Counted from the first letter of the stretch, positions 1-11,626 are shown. The stretch is DNA of 64,000 nucleotides from Micropterix aruncella (GCA_944548615.1 OX155950.1:36373155-36437154), one strand, 5' to 3'. Translations and numbers: made by a program. Notes: generated by a model not told the origin, from the letters alone.

Positions 1-479
1 GGTCAAAATTGATAGCAAGACAAGAGGCATATCTCCTAATATTTTAACTCAAAAATTTAAAAAACCTAATTAAAGCGACCCAACGGTCAAAGGGAACCCT
101 CCTTTATAATGCTGCTATTCGCCTGTCACAACAAGCTGATAAAACCCTTTTATAACATGCCTGAATGGTTGCATCGAAGCGAATTATGAAGACAGAGTAG
201 GTATTATAAAATATGGAAGCTTTAATATTCGAATAAATTAAAATACACAATTTCCATTTTGCTTACAAAAGCAAAATGGAAATTGAAAATATGCATGTTC
301 GGGTTGTTGTTTTACGGGTAAGATGGTTCTTTACTTGATCAATTAAAAATATCCCTGTTTTGGTATATTTTATCCTTAGCTTAGATTATGTTAAGATAAT
401 ATAATAAAAATGTTTTGAAGGCGTTTTTCATTGCCAAGCGAGTAAGGTCGTTAACGACGAGTCTCCATTACATCAGAAA
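1..479. other. No gene; contains a perfect 17-bp hairpin
   Basis: I recognise no gene here. The sequence shows one perfect inverted repeat: 248-264 pairs with 269-285 around a 4-base loop. The rest is AT-rich with no motif I can name. Confidence 0.6.
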
Positions 480-703
480 TCCTACTAATATTATAAACGC
501 GAAAGTTTGTATGTATGTATGGATGTTTGTTACTCTTTCACGCAAAAACTACTGAATGGATTTTGATGAAACTTTACAATACACATATATATTACATACA
601 TCAGAATAACACATAGGCTATAATTTATAAAGATATATGGTTTTCTATCACCATTATCACAATTTTCCATCACCACGCGGGTGAAACCGCTGGGCGCAGC
701 TAG
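480..703 (+). mobile_element. Non-autonomous Helitron, 224 bp
   Basis: The element starts with TC (480-481) after an A and ends with CTAG (700-703) before a T, which is the A^T insertion pattern of Helitrons. About 10 bases before the end is a short hairpin, GCGGGTGAAACCGC (677-690), as expected of a Helitron 3' end. The 3' end (GGGCGCAGCTAG) resembles that of the autonomous copy at 28.8 kb (GGGTCAGCTAG). There is no coding capacity. The body looks like a repeat common in moth genomes, which I know only from memory. Confidence 0.7.
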
Positions 704-739
704 TGCTTTATAATTATACAATACAATATCCAGAAAATC

Positions 740-1035
740 AATTGGTTTGAGGAGAAAGAAAATAGCATGCTATCAATGGCATTTATCACCAAAAATATTT
801 GCAAAGGGGACAAGTGTGTCGGTGTGTTGTTGGATTTTTCGAAGGCTTTTGAAATTGTATCTCATTGCATTAAAACAAGACGGTTTAAAGATATCGGTAT
901 TTAATCTAAAGCTGTCGATTGGTTCCAGTCGTATCTGTCGAATAGACAACCAGTTATCTCAATAAATGTCATGGTTAGAAAAGCCTCACGATACATACAC
1001 GGTATTCCTTAAGTTCTTTTGTTCCGTTATTAATA
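740..1035 (+). pseudogene. Non-LTR retrotransposon reverse transcriptase fragment
   Basis: In one frame around 815-880 the translation reads VGVLLDFSKAFEIVSH, matching reverse-transcriptase motif A of non-LTR elements (DFSKAFD), with the second Asp changed to Glu. Further on (about 915-1005) comes AVDWFQSYLSNRQPV, the usual downstream segment, in a different frame, then GIP followed by a stop where GVPQGS would be expected. It is frameshifted, truncated at both ends and not functional. The clade cannot be fixed from so little. Confidence 0.65.
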
Positions 1036-1072
1036 ACCTTTCCAAACCCTATCATGGAGAATTGGAAATTAC

Positions 1073-1157
1073 ATAACTATGCACAAAAGAATTAATTAAA
1101 TGTATAATACATATGCACAAAAGAATTGCCTAACTATGCACAAAAGAATTAATATTA
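1073..1157. repeat. Short tandem repeat, three copies of ~23-30 bp
   Basis: The word TATGCACAAAAGAATT occurs three times in about 80 bases (near 1078, 1110 and 1135) with variable spacers. No function is evident. Confidence 0.75.
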
Positions 1158-1551
1158 TTAAATAAATCACTGTAATGCTAAATGTGATGGAAAAAGCCTC
1201 GGTAGCGCAATATTTCGCGACAAAAAAACAAAGGACATAAAAAACTTTAAAAAACTTTTTTTTAAAACTAACTAAACCTACCGTTGAATACATTCTTAAG
1301 TATTATCTTTAAAAAACTAACTAACTAACCTACCAAAATATATGGGTTTGACGCTTCTTTAAATGCCAATATCTCGCTTATTTATTGAGGCCAAATAATT
1401 ATTATTGCAGATTCGGAATCAGCGTAGTGAATATAGGTGGCTTAAAAAAATCGACATTGTAGACAGGTTTCTATAATGCAGTAATGACGTCTATTTTATA
1501 TGTAATTTTATTTTATTATATTATGCATTATATAATTTATTTATTATATAA

Positions 1552-2031
1552 TTTACGCGGTATTCAACCTGGGCTCAGGCAGATGTAATGTCGCAATAAT
1601 GAAGTCTTGCGTAATATTGCGTGGCACATTATACCGATGCGTGATAGTTACCGACAAATACGTACCGGCGTATTTGCAGAGACTTCATTTTTGTGACATG
1701 TATGGAATAATGCTGGCGCCACGCGTTTTGTGGTTAAGCAGTCTGACCATTTGTTTCGAGTTCTTTATTGCTTCCACTCTCCACTGATGAATTTTCAGCT
1801 TTTCCAAAACACTTTAGTGTACCTACTAATTAAAAGTATACCTTTCCTAGTACGCCAGCGCCATGTGTCACGGAGTCTGGCCTGCTGACTCCACCCCGGC
1901 ATTCTATGGTCAAAATACTGTCTGATCTGAAAGTATCAGCTTTCACAAAACTCTTGCACTTTTATGTCGCTGGCTCCCCAACTATTAGGTATACATCTGC
2001 CTGAGCCCAGGTTGAATGCCGCGTAAATTAT
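1552..2031. mobile_element. MITE-like element with ~38-bp terminal inverted repeats (family M1)
   Basis: The left end TTTACGCGGTATTCAACCTG and about 20 more bases are repeated in inverse orientation at the right end (about 1993-2031), with one or two mismatches. The inside has no transposase. Internal sequence recurs at 15.8 kb and 52.8-53.1 kb, so this is a family. The flanks are AT-rich, so I cannot fix the target duplication (TA or TTATA are possible). Superfamily unknown. Confidence 0.75.
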
Positions 2032-2195
2032 ATTAAATGTAAATGTTTTTTTTAATATGCCCAGTAAAGTGCAACCGAGCCCGCCTTGCTAGGCACTCCT
2101 GTGATAAGGCGATCTCACTTTCTAATACTTATTGGAGTGCGATGATTGTGTCAAAAAGATTAGTATAGATATTAGTATTGATATAGATATTTGTA

Positions 2196-2345
2196 TAGAT
2201 TCAAATTCAAATTCTTTATTTTACAAAAATCATAATAAGTTACAGATAAATTGAACGTAACCTAACTGGATCGCGCGAGACGTCCGCACTAACGTAGGCT
2301 CCGATTCGTATAATTAGGTACTTCCTAATGCTAAATTAAAAAAAT
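2196..2345 (-). mobile_element. Probable LINE 3' end
   Basis: On the minus strand the segment ends in GAATTTGAATTTGAATC after an ACAAAATAAAG-like stretch, the look of a LINE 3' untranslated region with a short repeat tail. No coding sequence is visible. Weak call. Confidence 0.35.
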
Positions 2346-2511
2346 CATTGAAGAATGCCGTGAAAAATAAAATCGAATAAACTAAAATTTTAGTAAAAAA
2401 AATACGTGTGGCACTCAGGGACTGCCGCGGTAAAGCTATTGCATAGCATTTTTAACAGCTTATGCAAATATAATTATTTATTTATTTTATTTTTTCTGAT
2501 ATCAGATAACT

Positions 2512-2605
2512 GCGCTCTATCGGAAACCGTTGAAATTATTCCGAATCCTTTGCAGCTGCGGAAGCAAATGATTCGGAATAATTTAAACGCCTTCCGATAG
2601 AGCGC
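2512..2605. repeat. Long imperfect hairpin, 94 nt
   Basis: Two ~42-base arms beginning GCGCTCTATCGGAA pair across the segment; the mismatches are few and the loop lies near 2555-2565. It could be a tiny foldback element or a microRNA-like precursor. No flanking duplication is obvious. Confidence 0.65.
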
Positions 2606-4310
2606 CGCGCACGAATTTTTAATTCGATAAAGCAAAAAAAAAAAAGGATTATTCGAAAAAAATCGTAGATAAAAAGATAGATAATTAAATTATCTTTAAA
2701 ATGGTGCAGGCTTCATAATAATACGCCAGATAGTATTTGCGTAGTAGTCGTTTTTGTGTTCGGTTAGACCAAATTTCACAAATTAATTACACTATGTAAT
2801 ATAAAGAAAATCTAAAATATTCATAGCTAAGAATATTAGGTAAATGTTCTTGTTTAACATATATTTTTTTTTCGAATAGTAAGCAGTACTCGTTTAGACG
2901 TAATTATCAGTTTAAAATCATTAATTTTCGTTAGGAAATTTCTTCATTCGGTCGTCGCGCTGGCCTAGGCCCGCGATAAAAGCTATGCAATAGCTTAAAA
3001 ATAAAATTTTAAATTATCCTAAAAGGTATGTGATAATAATAATATAGAGAATAAAAAGCATGCCAATTATAAATATATGGTAGGTGAATAAAAATTATAA
3101 TAGTTACTGTGTTAGGAATGGTAAGTTAGGTAGGGATAAAACAAATTAGTTTTTCAGTTTCCTTCCTTCCCTGGGTGATCAACCAGTGGGTTAGTCTTTT
3201 TTTGTTTATATTTATACCTTGTGTATTAATGCCGGGTATATCCTTAGTTTTATTGAACAATAGTATAGATACTCACAATCTACTATGACTAGAAATATTG
3301 TCGATATAAGCAGTGCCCAAATGACATCGGTCCGACAAGGACCGATGTGGCACTTCCGTCGTTCCATCTCGTTTATGGCGTGACGCTCTGGGGCTCCGCA
3401 AACTGCCATTCTAGATTATCCCCTATCACGTTACACGATTCTCTTCCGCCGGAGAACCGCGTGACAGCATCGCAGTGATCGACTCCACTTATCACCAAAA
3501 ACCACCAGTTTGCAAAACATGACTCCCACGGGCTTGCCGGCACAAATACCACCACCTTTACAATCCGTATACCCAACGCACTTTATAAGATTCTACCGAC
3601 TTTTTAAAATTGTTTTTCCGATTGCGATTTATTTACGAGATGCGCGTCGAATTTCGGGCGGGCCGGCGGCACGTCTCTCCGCTTAGACGGTCAAACGCAA
3701 ACTGAGTGGAAGTGTCACGGCAACCGATCCGTGACGTCATCCCACCCCCCTAAAGTCGCGGGGGTAGTAAATTGACCCCTTGGCGCAACCGCACAAGGGC
3801 AAATTTTCACCGGCCACTGAGCGCGCCGATTATCCTCTCTTCATTGCCGTTAATAGACGAAAAATGTCGAAAATTGAAATTTTCTAAATCTACAAGCAAA
3901 TCTTTCTTCTTGGAGATCTAGTGAGTACACTCGACAAAAATAATATACAAAATGCGGCAAGTTTGTAAAAATATACACAATCGGGACTGGCGGGTAATTA
4001 GCACTGAAAAAAATATTGGATTGATTCTTACATTACCATTTTGTTATTACGGTTTTATACAGAATAACGATGTTTCAATCTAAATTCTGTTGAATTACAA
4101 GGAATTTTGTTGAAACTCCATTACTCGATTATATGTTTCAACATTTTCCTTACGATTAAGACGGAAATAACAGTATACTGTATTTTCAACATGATTCATG
4201 TATCCGACTATAACCTACATGCGGTCATGTTAGAAGCGAAGTCCTGACGTATTGAAATAACCTTATATGAAATCGGAGGCTATCGCGGTTTTGTCACATT
4301 ATAAATAAGA
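2606..4310. other. No recognised gene; GC-richer patch at 3.6-3.9 kb
   Basis: Mostly AT-rich sequence. Between about 3640 and 3850 it becomes GC-rich and includes TGACGTCA (about 3733-3740), a cAMP-response-element core. This could be an old promoter, but no exon or transcript end is visible. The open frames at 3212-3576 on the minus strand resemble nothing I know. Confidence 0.4.
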
Positions 4311-4311
4311 A

Positions 4312-4757
4312 AAACGGTTGTCTGTAAAGTCGGTTTACTGACGATAGTTGAACGTGACAACGTCATAAGAAAATACTGATGGAATGGTTGCATTTTTCAA
4401 AAGAAAATTTTAATTTTATTTGTTTGATAGATATTTTTTATGGATATAGAGAAGGAGGTAAATGGAAATCACAATTGAATTGATCAAGTTACATTTATGT
4501 ATTATTTTATTAATGTATTATTTTATTTATGTATTATTTATTGTATAGCAGCTGTCCACGCGGACGCATCGCTCACTCAAGTAGGAGAGAGACAGATGTC
4601 GAACGCTGCCGAGCGCGGAGGCCGATTGTGCCTCTTTGTCGCTCGTTCCGCGCTCTCATAGAACGCCTCAGAGTGAGGTAACACCGCATGAGTCATGTTT
4701 TTTCGTGCGTGCAGCCAGCTCCATCGAATTATAAGACGTTGTCACGTCAATAAAAAC
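4312..4757 (+). mobile_element. Interspersed repeat T1, copy 1
   Basis: This segment has an inverted partner at 22.39-23.08 kb. Its borders carry inverse matches, GAACGTGACAACGTCATAAG near the left and TTATAAGACGTTGTCACGTC near the right, so it behaves like a TIR element. A further ~35 bases outside the left TIR are shared by both copies. No coding capacity. The unit includes a GC-rich core (4552-4700). I recall this repeat as common in Lepidoptera but cannot name its family. Confidence 0.65.
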
Positions 4758-4899
4758 GAATTTACCGCGTGAAGTTTGTAAGTTGATGCGTTTACTTATT
4801 TTGCGCTTTGTGTTTTCGGAAAATCCTTCTCTTAATGAGTCTGTTTTTTCTCTCGAGTCTCTCTTGTCGAGGAATGCTGCATTCCCAGCGATTTTGCAT

Positions 4900-5230
4900 C
4901 AGATAGAGTATTCATGCTCACCACCTTTCTATTGCGTTCGCCAGAAATGTTAACCAACCTCCGAAGGGTTAACCACAAACTTCATGTAACCTCCACCACG
5001 AAAATATGTTACAATGCTCACAAAACTCAGGAGTATTTTAAGAAGGAAAATATCGATTTAATGTATCATCATCCATGCAGTTCTACCGTCCTTCTTTTTC
5101 TTGTTTTTCTTCTCGCTATCCACCCAATGAGGGTGATTTCTACCAGGTGGTTATTTAATATTTTTCTGGGGAACTTAGTTGATAGTCCGACAGCAATAAA
5201 ACAACACACAATCCTATTTAGAATTAGGGA
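4900..5230 (+). pseudogene. Decayed mariner-like transposase fragment
   Basis: In the frame starting at 4914, the stretch around 5010-5085 reads CYNAHKTQEYFKKENIDLM followed by YHHPCSS. This is the mariner catalytic segment HDNAxxHxAxxTxEY...HPPYSPDL in decayed form; the second catalytic Asp position is damaged. The FFLF segment that normally follows appears at about 5090 in another frame, with stops after it. It is frameshifted, without TIRs, and inactive. Alternative: chance resemblance, which I think less likely because the order and spacing of motifs fit. Confidence 0.45.
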
Positions 5231-5317
5231 TACAGTAGAAACTAGTATTTTATAAATTAATATACATGGATACTATAACCGTTGTTGGGTCAAACAGAAT
5301 TACGAAGCTATGTGTAA

Positions 5318-5616
5318 TGGTACATTGGGCTCGATTGCGTTTCTTCTAAAACTAAAATCTGAAATTATTCCGTGTGAACGAGATAGGGTAATACGCTAGA
5401 GCGGATTGTGAAATGAACACAAAAGATAAAGCATTTGAATCTAAAACCGCACGAAATGTGTTCAATTTTATTCGGACGAGTATAAGTTCGATAGGTAGTT
5501 TTATCGACGATCGTTCGTTTCATATTCCGATCTAACGTATTGCTCTATCTCGTTCGCTTGAACTAATATCAGTTTTAGTTGACAATGAATCGAAATCAGG
5601 CTCATTGTCACTAAAG
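5318..5616. mobile_element. MITE with ~95-bp imperfect terminal inverted repeats
   Basis: The left 95 bases, from ATTGGGCTCGATTGCGTTTC, match the reverse complement of the right 95 (about 5520-5616) at roughly three quarters of positions, including GAACGAGATAGRGYAATACG. The non-repeated middle is about 100 bases. A piece of the left end recurs at about 25210-25235. No transposase. Confidence 0.7.
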
Positions 5617-5799
5617 GGAAATGTGGTTGAGTGAGTTAAAGTTACAGACGATTTCAAGGACTTTAAAAGTGTTAAGGGAGAGGAGATGATCTACACATAG
5701 AGAGAGCGGAGTTTAGAGGGCTTAAGATTCAATCGAAATTAGAATAATAATTATTAATTAGGCAATTAGAGAAATCGGTTGTGTGGGTCACCCCAAGAG

Positions 5800-5960
5800 T
5801 TTCCCGGCAAGCAGGCAACCCCCCCACGCCAAACCCTTAGCCCTAAACCTCCTCCAACCCCTCCCTCCCCCCCCCCTAACGCCACCTACCTCCAAACCCA
5901 CACTCCCACCTAACCCACCCGCCTAACCCCCAACAGTCAGAGTCCCCTAAAAAGTCCACT
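5800..5960. repeat. C-rich, nearly G-free low-complexity segment
   Basis: The plus strand is almost entirely C, A and T, with C runs up to ten and very few G. It ends directly where the LINE reading frame resumes (about 5975). A similar segment lies at 8465-8630. It may be real simple sequence or a sequencing artefact. Confidence 0.8.
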
Positions 5961-5974
5961 AAAGAGATCCCCCA

Positions 5975-6725
5975 CAGTCAAATACCTAGGCATTGTAGTT
6001 GACAATAAATTGCGATGGGAAGAGCAAGTCAATGCAGTGTCAAAGAAAGTGAGAACCCTTGGTTATACTTTCAAAGAGATGAGGAGTGTTCTGGATCGCA
6101 GGACTCTAACCATAGTGTATTTTGCATTATGTGAAACCCTTATTAACTATGGTATAATTGGGTGGGGTGGATGCTGCAAAACCTTCCTGGCGCCACTTCT
6201 AACAGCGCAAAAATGTATTTTTAAAATCATGCATAGCAAACCATATCAATATTCTTCTAATGATCTCTCCTGTTCACCTTAGAACGGGCTAGTCCCAGTT
6301 GGGTAACAGAATCAAATAAGCAAAAGGTTAAGGTTTTGCCATTCGGTTCCTGTTATTTTTGTAAGCAAATCAATGGTTTATAGTAATTAATTCCTAAATA
6401 AATAAATATATAAATAAATTCTTTAAAGAGGCTCAAGTTTTGGATGCTAGGTTATTATTTATTAAAACTGGACTACGTTGGGTTTTTGTGGCCAAACAAA
6501 ATAAATCTTTTATTATTACGCATACGAAACCCACTAGACAACTCCTGAGTGATAATTTGAATGTACCTAGGATGAATACGACTTTCGGACAGCGACACTA
6601 CTCTTTCATAGCTACAAGACTTCACAATAAATTAAACAGTGACATAGAAACCAGCCCCAATTGTTATTTGTTTAAAAGGAAAATAAATAAATGGCTGTTG
6701 CAAGAAGAGCGTTTATCTATCCATT
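5975..6725 (+). mobile_element. LINE fragment: end of reverse transcriptase and C-terminus, interrupted
   Basis: The translation begins VKYLGIVVDNKLRWEEQVN, the thumb-proximal segment of a non-LTR reverse transcriptase, and continues to YQYSSNDL at about 6264. The same protein resumes at about 6421 with FKEAQVLDARLLF and runs through FGQRHYSFIATRLHNKL to about 6725. It is closely related to the copy at 17.2 kb. The break is a ~155-bp insertion of the same family's 3' end. Upstream catalytic motifs are missing, so it is dead. Confidence 0.8.
6266..6418 (+). mobile_element. Nested 5'-truncated LINE 3' end (same family as its host copy)
   Basis: From CCTGTTCACCTTAGAACGGG to an AAATAAATAAATATATAAAT tail this matches the 3' untranslated region at 18480-18640. 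It sits inside the LINE reading frame, which joins cleanly (NDL then FKEA) when it is removed. A target duplication of about 3-4 bases (TCT/CTCT) is possible. Confidence 0.8.
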
Positions 6726-7560
6726 TTTTATTTTTATTTGTTGAGTGGGGCTTTTCTAAGGTCTTTATGAGCCTTGTAACACTGCGACCATTGCTGATCT
6801 ATTGTGTTCGCCACCTACTATAGTTCTACGCTAAGCCTCGTGTCATTTAAGAACCGTAGCAGGCTTTTGGCGCCAGATTGTTTTACCTCCTCAGGTTGGA
6901 GGTAGTGACCACCCAAGTGGGTGTATCTTTTACCCATCAGCGGGCCACACTCGCACATGAGGTGCTGGGGAGTTTCCTCTGCCCCTTGGCAGAACCTGCA
7001 CATTTTTGTGTCTCTGAGTGCTTGTCACAATGTGTTTGTTCAGGCCACAGTATGCGTTCTAGCGATAGGGCCGTCTTACGGTCGTAAGCCTTAATAAGCG
7101 CTTTGGAATGATTCAACCCTGGCGTTTTGTTCCAGTGGTTGACGGATTGTTCTAAACATATTTGTTTGAGCATTAGGTTTGCAAGGCTTTTTGGTACGCC
7201 ACAGCAAGTTTCAGGGCCGTATAACGTTCCCTTTGCTCCCGTCCTAGCAAGTTCGTCGGCTTTTTCATTTCCCTCGATTCCTGCATGGCCGGGAACCCAT
7301 CTTAGAATTACCCTGTTCATTTCGCCCAGGGAATTCAGTAGTGATATGCAGTTTTGCACTAGCTTTGAATTAACGGTATTCGAGGCCAGTGCCATAAGAG
7401 CTGCTTTGCTATCCGAGTGGATATAGATACGGTGGTTGGCGTAGTCCTTTTGGAGGTTGATATCCGCACATTCAATAATGACGTAAACCTCCGTTTGGAA
7501 TATGGAGGCGTATTTTCCCAAGTTTACACTTCTATCTATCCATGCCATGATCGATGTAGT
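6725..7560 (-). pseudogene. LINE RNase H domain and zinc-knuckle C-terminus
   Basis: The main open frame (7548 down to 6937, 203 codons) is an RNase H domain of a non-LTR retrotransposon of the I/Jockey type. Visible acidic residues: Glu20 in FQTEVY, Asp46 in IYIHSDSKAA, and Asp98 in the segment WVPGHAGIEGNEKADELA. The first Asp region (WIDRS) is poor. A second frame (7003 to 6818) carries CRFCQGAEETPQHLMCEC, the usual C-terminal cysteine motif, so there is a frameshift near 6990. The reverse transcriptase is missing. The ~90 bases down to 6730 look like its 3' untranslated region. Confidence 0.85.
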
Positions 7561-7742
7561 AGAATAAGTTGAAGCTGACTTAACATATATTGTGTATATA
7601 TGTATGTATGTGTGTATATGTGTATTCCAATTTATTTAGTATTTCTATTTCCTAGATAATTGTAGGGTCCTTGAGTACCTACATACAGTCAACAAAAGCA
7701 TGACTCTACATAATATTGTAATTGTAATTATATTTTTATTAT

Positions 7743-8250
<508 letters not shown>

Positions 8251-8315
8251 TATTATTATTTTTTATTGTGTTTGGTTGATTCATCGACCCTCTTTTTAAA
8301 TGTAATTATATAAAT

Positions 8316-8460
8316 TGCTTGCCCTGGAACGGGTATATCCCAGTTGGGCAGCAGTAGCCAGTGAATGAAAGAGGAAAGTTTTAGCCATTTGTTTTTATAT
8401 TTTACTTATTGAAAATGGTTATTTTGATAATTCCAATAAATAAATAAAATAAATAAAAAA
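8316..8460 (+). mobile_element. LINE 3' end, diverged relative of the 18.5-kb tail
   Basis: TGCCCTGGAACGGGTATATCCCAGTTGGGCAGCAG parallels the 3' region at 18488-18525, and it ends in an AATAAATAAATAAAATAAATAAA tail. No coding part is kept. Confidence 0.65.
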
Positions 8461-8464
8461 AATA

Positions 8465-8632
8465 AACCCTCCCTCCCCTCCAACCACTACCAACTACCCC
8501 CAAAACAACCCCGCCCAACGCTACCCCCGGATCGCCCCCTCCCCTCCCACCGCTCCCTAAATTCCTTATCCCCTACCCCCCAACTCCCACAAACCTCACC
8601 CCTCAAACACCACCCCAAAAAAAGCCTTTTGC
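8465..8632. repeat. Second C-rich, nearly G-free segment
   Basis: Same unusual composition as 5800-5960, starting straight after a LINE tail. Few G on the plus strand. Origin unclear. Confidence 0.75.
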
Positions 8633-8654
8633 ATTCTAAGCACTTGGGTATCTA

Positions 8655-8845
8655 TTAAAGCACTCTAGATAAGGCGGTATATGAACCTACTAAAGAAGAA
8701 GAATATCGGAAGAAAAAGAATATTTTCTACCGGAAATGTATACATCCTGAGTACTTGGTCTATTTTCTTCCAAGTTTAAGCATTCTAGATAAGGCGGGAT
8801 AAGAACCAACGAAAAAGAATATCGTAAGAAGAAGAATATTTATAG
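8655..8845. repeat. Two-copy tandem repeat, period ~118 bp
   Basis: TCTAGATAAGGCGGKATAWGAACC followed by GAATATCGKAAGAARAAGAATATTT occurs near 8662 and again near 8781. No coding content. Confidence 0.65.
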
Positions 8846-9099
8846 AAGATTATAAAAAAATCCGTCCGAAACGAAAAAGGAATTACGCAAAACCTACGGA
8901 AAATAGCCACCATTCAAATGTACCTACCATTCGAGCGTGGCATGTCTTTGTAGTATTTTCGCGGTATCAAAATAGTATTTTTCCTAAATATATGTAGTAT
9001 TTTCATACGGCGGTATTTAAGAACCTTTTATTTTTTTTTTTCGCGTCCCCGTGTCGCTCGTATACGACTTATTCTAATCAAAATTTCGCAGCGTGATTT

Positions 9100-9300
9100 C
9101 TGTCTCTAATTTCAAGTCTCTAAGTCCAATATTTCGAGATTGAAGTATGACTAGCGTGCCCCCTTCCATGGTAAACCGATCTCAACTACAGTCTTTTCAA
9201 CTCTTGCCATGACGAAATGATGCCTGCATGCCAAATTTCAGCTCAATCGGACAAAGCGTTTGGGCGCTATCGTGGAGGAATACAGACAAACCCGTCACCT
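9100..9300 (+). repeat. Interspersed repeat F3, copy 1
   Basis: The words TCTAAGTCCAATATTT and GAGATTGAAGTATGACTAGCG, and the end GTTTGGGCGCTATCGTGGAG, recur at 13.35-13.46 kb. The copy here has additional internal sequence (CCAAATTTCAGCTCAATCGG). Family unknown; no gene. Confidence 0.6.
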
Positions 9301-9654
9301 CATGATTTTTTAACGAAATAAGAAATAAGAAGAATAGAGAAAAAATTATTTTCAAAAACCCGATCTGGGTATAGAAATTACATATCAAATAAAATTGGTA
9401 TTTCTACAAATAAAATTACATTTCAAATAATAAAAAAGTCTATAAAAAACTAATATTGAAAAAAAACACAGAAATTCTAAAATAACAAAGACATAAAAAC
9501 TAGAAAAATAAAAATAAACAGATATAATGAGAAAACATAGAGAATCAGCAATTCAATAACGAAAATATATGAAAACTAGAAAAATAGAAAGCATCCAAAG
9601 AGTTCTACATAAACTACATTTATAAGGATCAAACTATCAATCAACAATCAAGAA

Positions 9655-10396
9655 ATAGAAAAATGCATCGACTCTCCGAAGAACAAAAAATCAACTGGTC
9701 TCGATGATATACCTGTTAGCGTAATTAAAATCCATAAACGTGTACTGGCACCTTGTCTAACATATCTTTACAATTTAAGCTTTTCAGAGGGAATATTTCC
9801 AGATTGTCACAAAGTAGCCAAGATTACACCGATATATAAAAAAGGGCGATCCCACGAGCGTAGAAAATTATCGACCCGTAGCCCTACTGAGTAATTTCTC
9901 AAAAATTTTGGAGAAGGTCACCGAAAAACGACTAAATAGTTTCCTTGAAAATTTTGTGGTCATTTTAGACAGTCAATACGGATTCCGGACAAAAAAAATC
10001 TACACAGGATGCCGCGCTGTCTGCATGTTTCATGATTGAGAATAGTCGAAACAAGAAGATGCTTTCAGCAGGACTGTTCTGCGATCTAAGCAAAGCATTC
10101 GACTGTATACATATCAATACCTTGGTAGACAAGCTAAACCATTATGGAGTTAGAGGAGTGGCCAATTCACTCATCAAATCGTACCCACAAAACAGGCAGC
10201 AAGTGGTGGAGATTAAAATAATTGATAGAATTGAGGAAAAGGCTGAGCAATCGAGATGTGAAATAGTAAACATTAGGACCTCTCCTCTTCAATCTCTATT
10301 GTAACGATTTAGCAACTAACATAACTTGTGCCAAAACTGTCCAACTTGCAGATGACACCACGTGTATCCTTGAAAGTGATTGTAGAACAAAAATAT
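9655..10396 (+). pseudogene. Non-LTR retrotransposon reverse transcriptase, decayed
   Basis: Successive pieces can be read in changing frames: KKSTGLDDIPVSVIK (9690), IFPDCHKVAKITPIYKK (9795), ENYRPVALLSNFSKILEKV (about 9865), DSQYGFR (9970), then the open frame 10032-10304 with LFCDLSKAFDCIH (motif A, catalytic Asp) and finally QLADDTTCILESD (about 10345), the F/YADD motif C with the first residue changed. A frameshift lies near 9845 and others after 10250. The F1 repeat begins directly at its end (10390). A LINE relic; no endonuclease is visible upstream. Confidence 0.8.
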
Positions 10397-11103
10397 GATC
10401 ATTCTATCTCCTGTGAAGTGAGCGCAGAAGACTTAGGACAAAACAGTCCACCGTCGAGCTCCGCCACATGCCCGTTAGAGGCCAACGTCTTATCAGCAAG
10501 ATAACCGGGTATGTTACTCAGCGGGCTTACACTCACGCCCTTACTTTCAGTTGCGACCAGATTACTCTCTCGACTGGTTACGAGTTCGAGGTCGCTTGCG
10601 CGGTCCTCTCCCTTACGAGGCGGTGAAACGGTGTAAACCGAATCTATCGCGGACCACGCCATCCGGCTGTTCACCGGGAATCGGGAGCCGATGGTAGTTT
10701 CAAGATCAGTCGCCGTAAGGTCAGCAACCACCCCCGCTCTATAGGAAATAGTATTGCTTGCAATCTCCCCCGACTGTTAGTCAGAATGAACAATCGATTG
10801 GCTAAAGCCGCACGGTGCGCAGACCGTTCAGGAGCACCAGAATATTGACTCCTAGGGGAAACTAGCCCTAAGGCCAGAGTCCTACCCGGGTTTGCGCTTC
10901 ATGCGTGGAGGCCGCCGAATGGGTGTTGACCCGTGAGTGTGACCGACCCTGAACAAATGGGTCTTCGTGACCAACTCAGCAAGGGCCCATTAGACAGACC
11001 GACACACAGTAGTGCGTCTACAATTGCCAGGAAAGTAAAAACGATCAATAACGTTATACCTTTCTGGGGTGACGGGTTCGCCCGTTGAAGTTGACAACAC
11101 TCC
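10390..11103 (+). repeat. F1 repeat, copy a
   Basis: F1 is an unclassified dispersed repeat of roughly 630-680 bp found at least eight times here. Diagnostic words in this copy: GAGCGCAGAAGACTTAGGAC, TCGAGGTCGCTTGCGCGGTCC, GAATCTATCGCGGACCACG, CTGAACAAATGGGTCTTCGTG. The copy ends (11067-11101) with GTGACGGGTTCGCCCGTTGAA, the inverse of the usual F1 start, suggesting a head-to-head partner or a lost inverted end. No open frame of substance. Confidence 0.8.
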
Positions 11104-11109
11104 ACTGTC

Positions 11110-11626
11110 GTGTTCATTCTTAATGGCCATCTCGCGGAAAAGGCGGTTTTATCAATTAATTAAACCCTTGCTCAGATAAGAGCAAACTGCTCCGCACTAA
11201 TTTGCGCGCGAAAACTTTTATTTTCCTAATTCAATTTGGCGTACGTGTGTGGGTGAGTAGGCGCCAAAACTCCCGGCCAACTTTTTCAACTCGCAATCTG
11301 AGACGGTAAGATTTAACTTTGCCATGAAAGCAAAGACGAAACTTTCCGCAGACAGACGTCATCCGCCGATGATACGTAACGGTATTTCCAGCGGGAATAG
11401 CGCCACGTTCTTACCTCACAATGACTTACGTAGTTAGACGAACGAACACCAAGAAAACTTGCAAACAAAAGGGACTCAACGCAATTATTAAGGTGGGTTT
11501 AGGTTCGCGTATCAAAACTCTGCTCAGCGGATATGTAACTGCTCAAATGGAGACGGTTCGTGCATCAACTCAAAAACAACGAGTGCTCCGCAGTTTACAT
11601 TCAAACGTACAGCGAACATGTCGTCT
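11110..11626. other. No gene recognised
   Basis: Mixed sequence without repeats or motifs I can name. The small open frame at 11421-11678 shows no known domain. Confidence 0.5.

Noticed and set aside
3212..3576. Two overlapping minus-strand frames with GC-rich codons
   Set aside because: No domain, no splice context and no repeat relatives were recognised.
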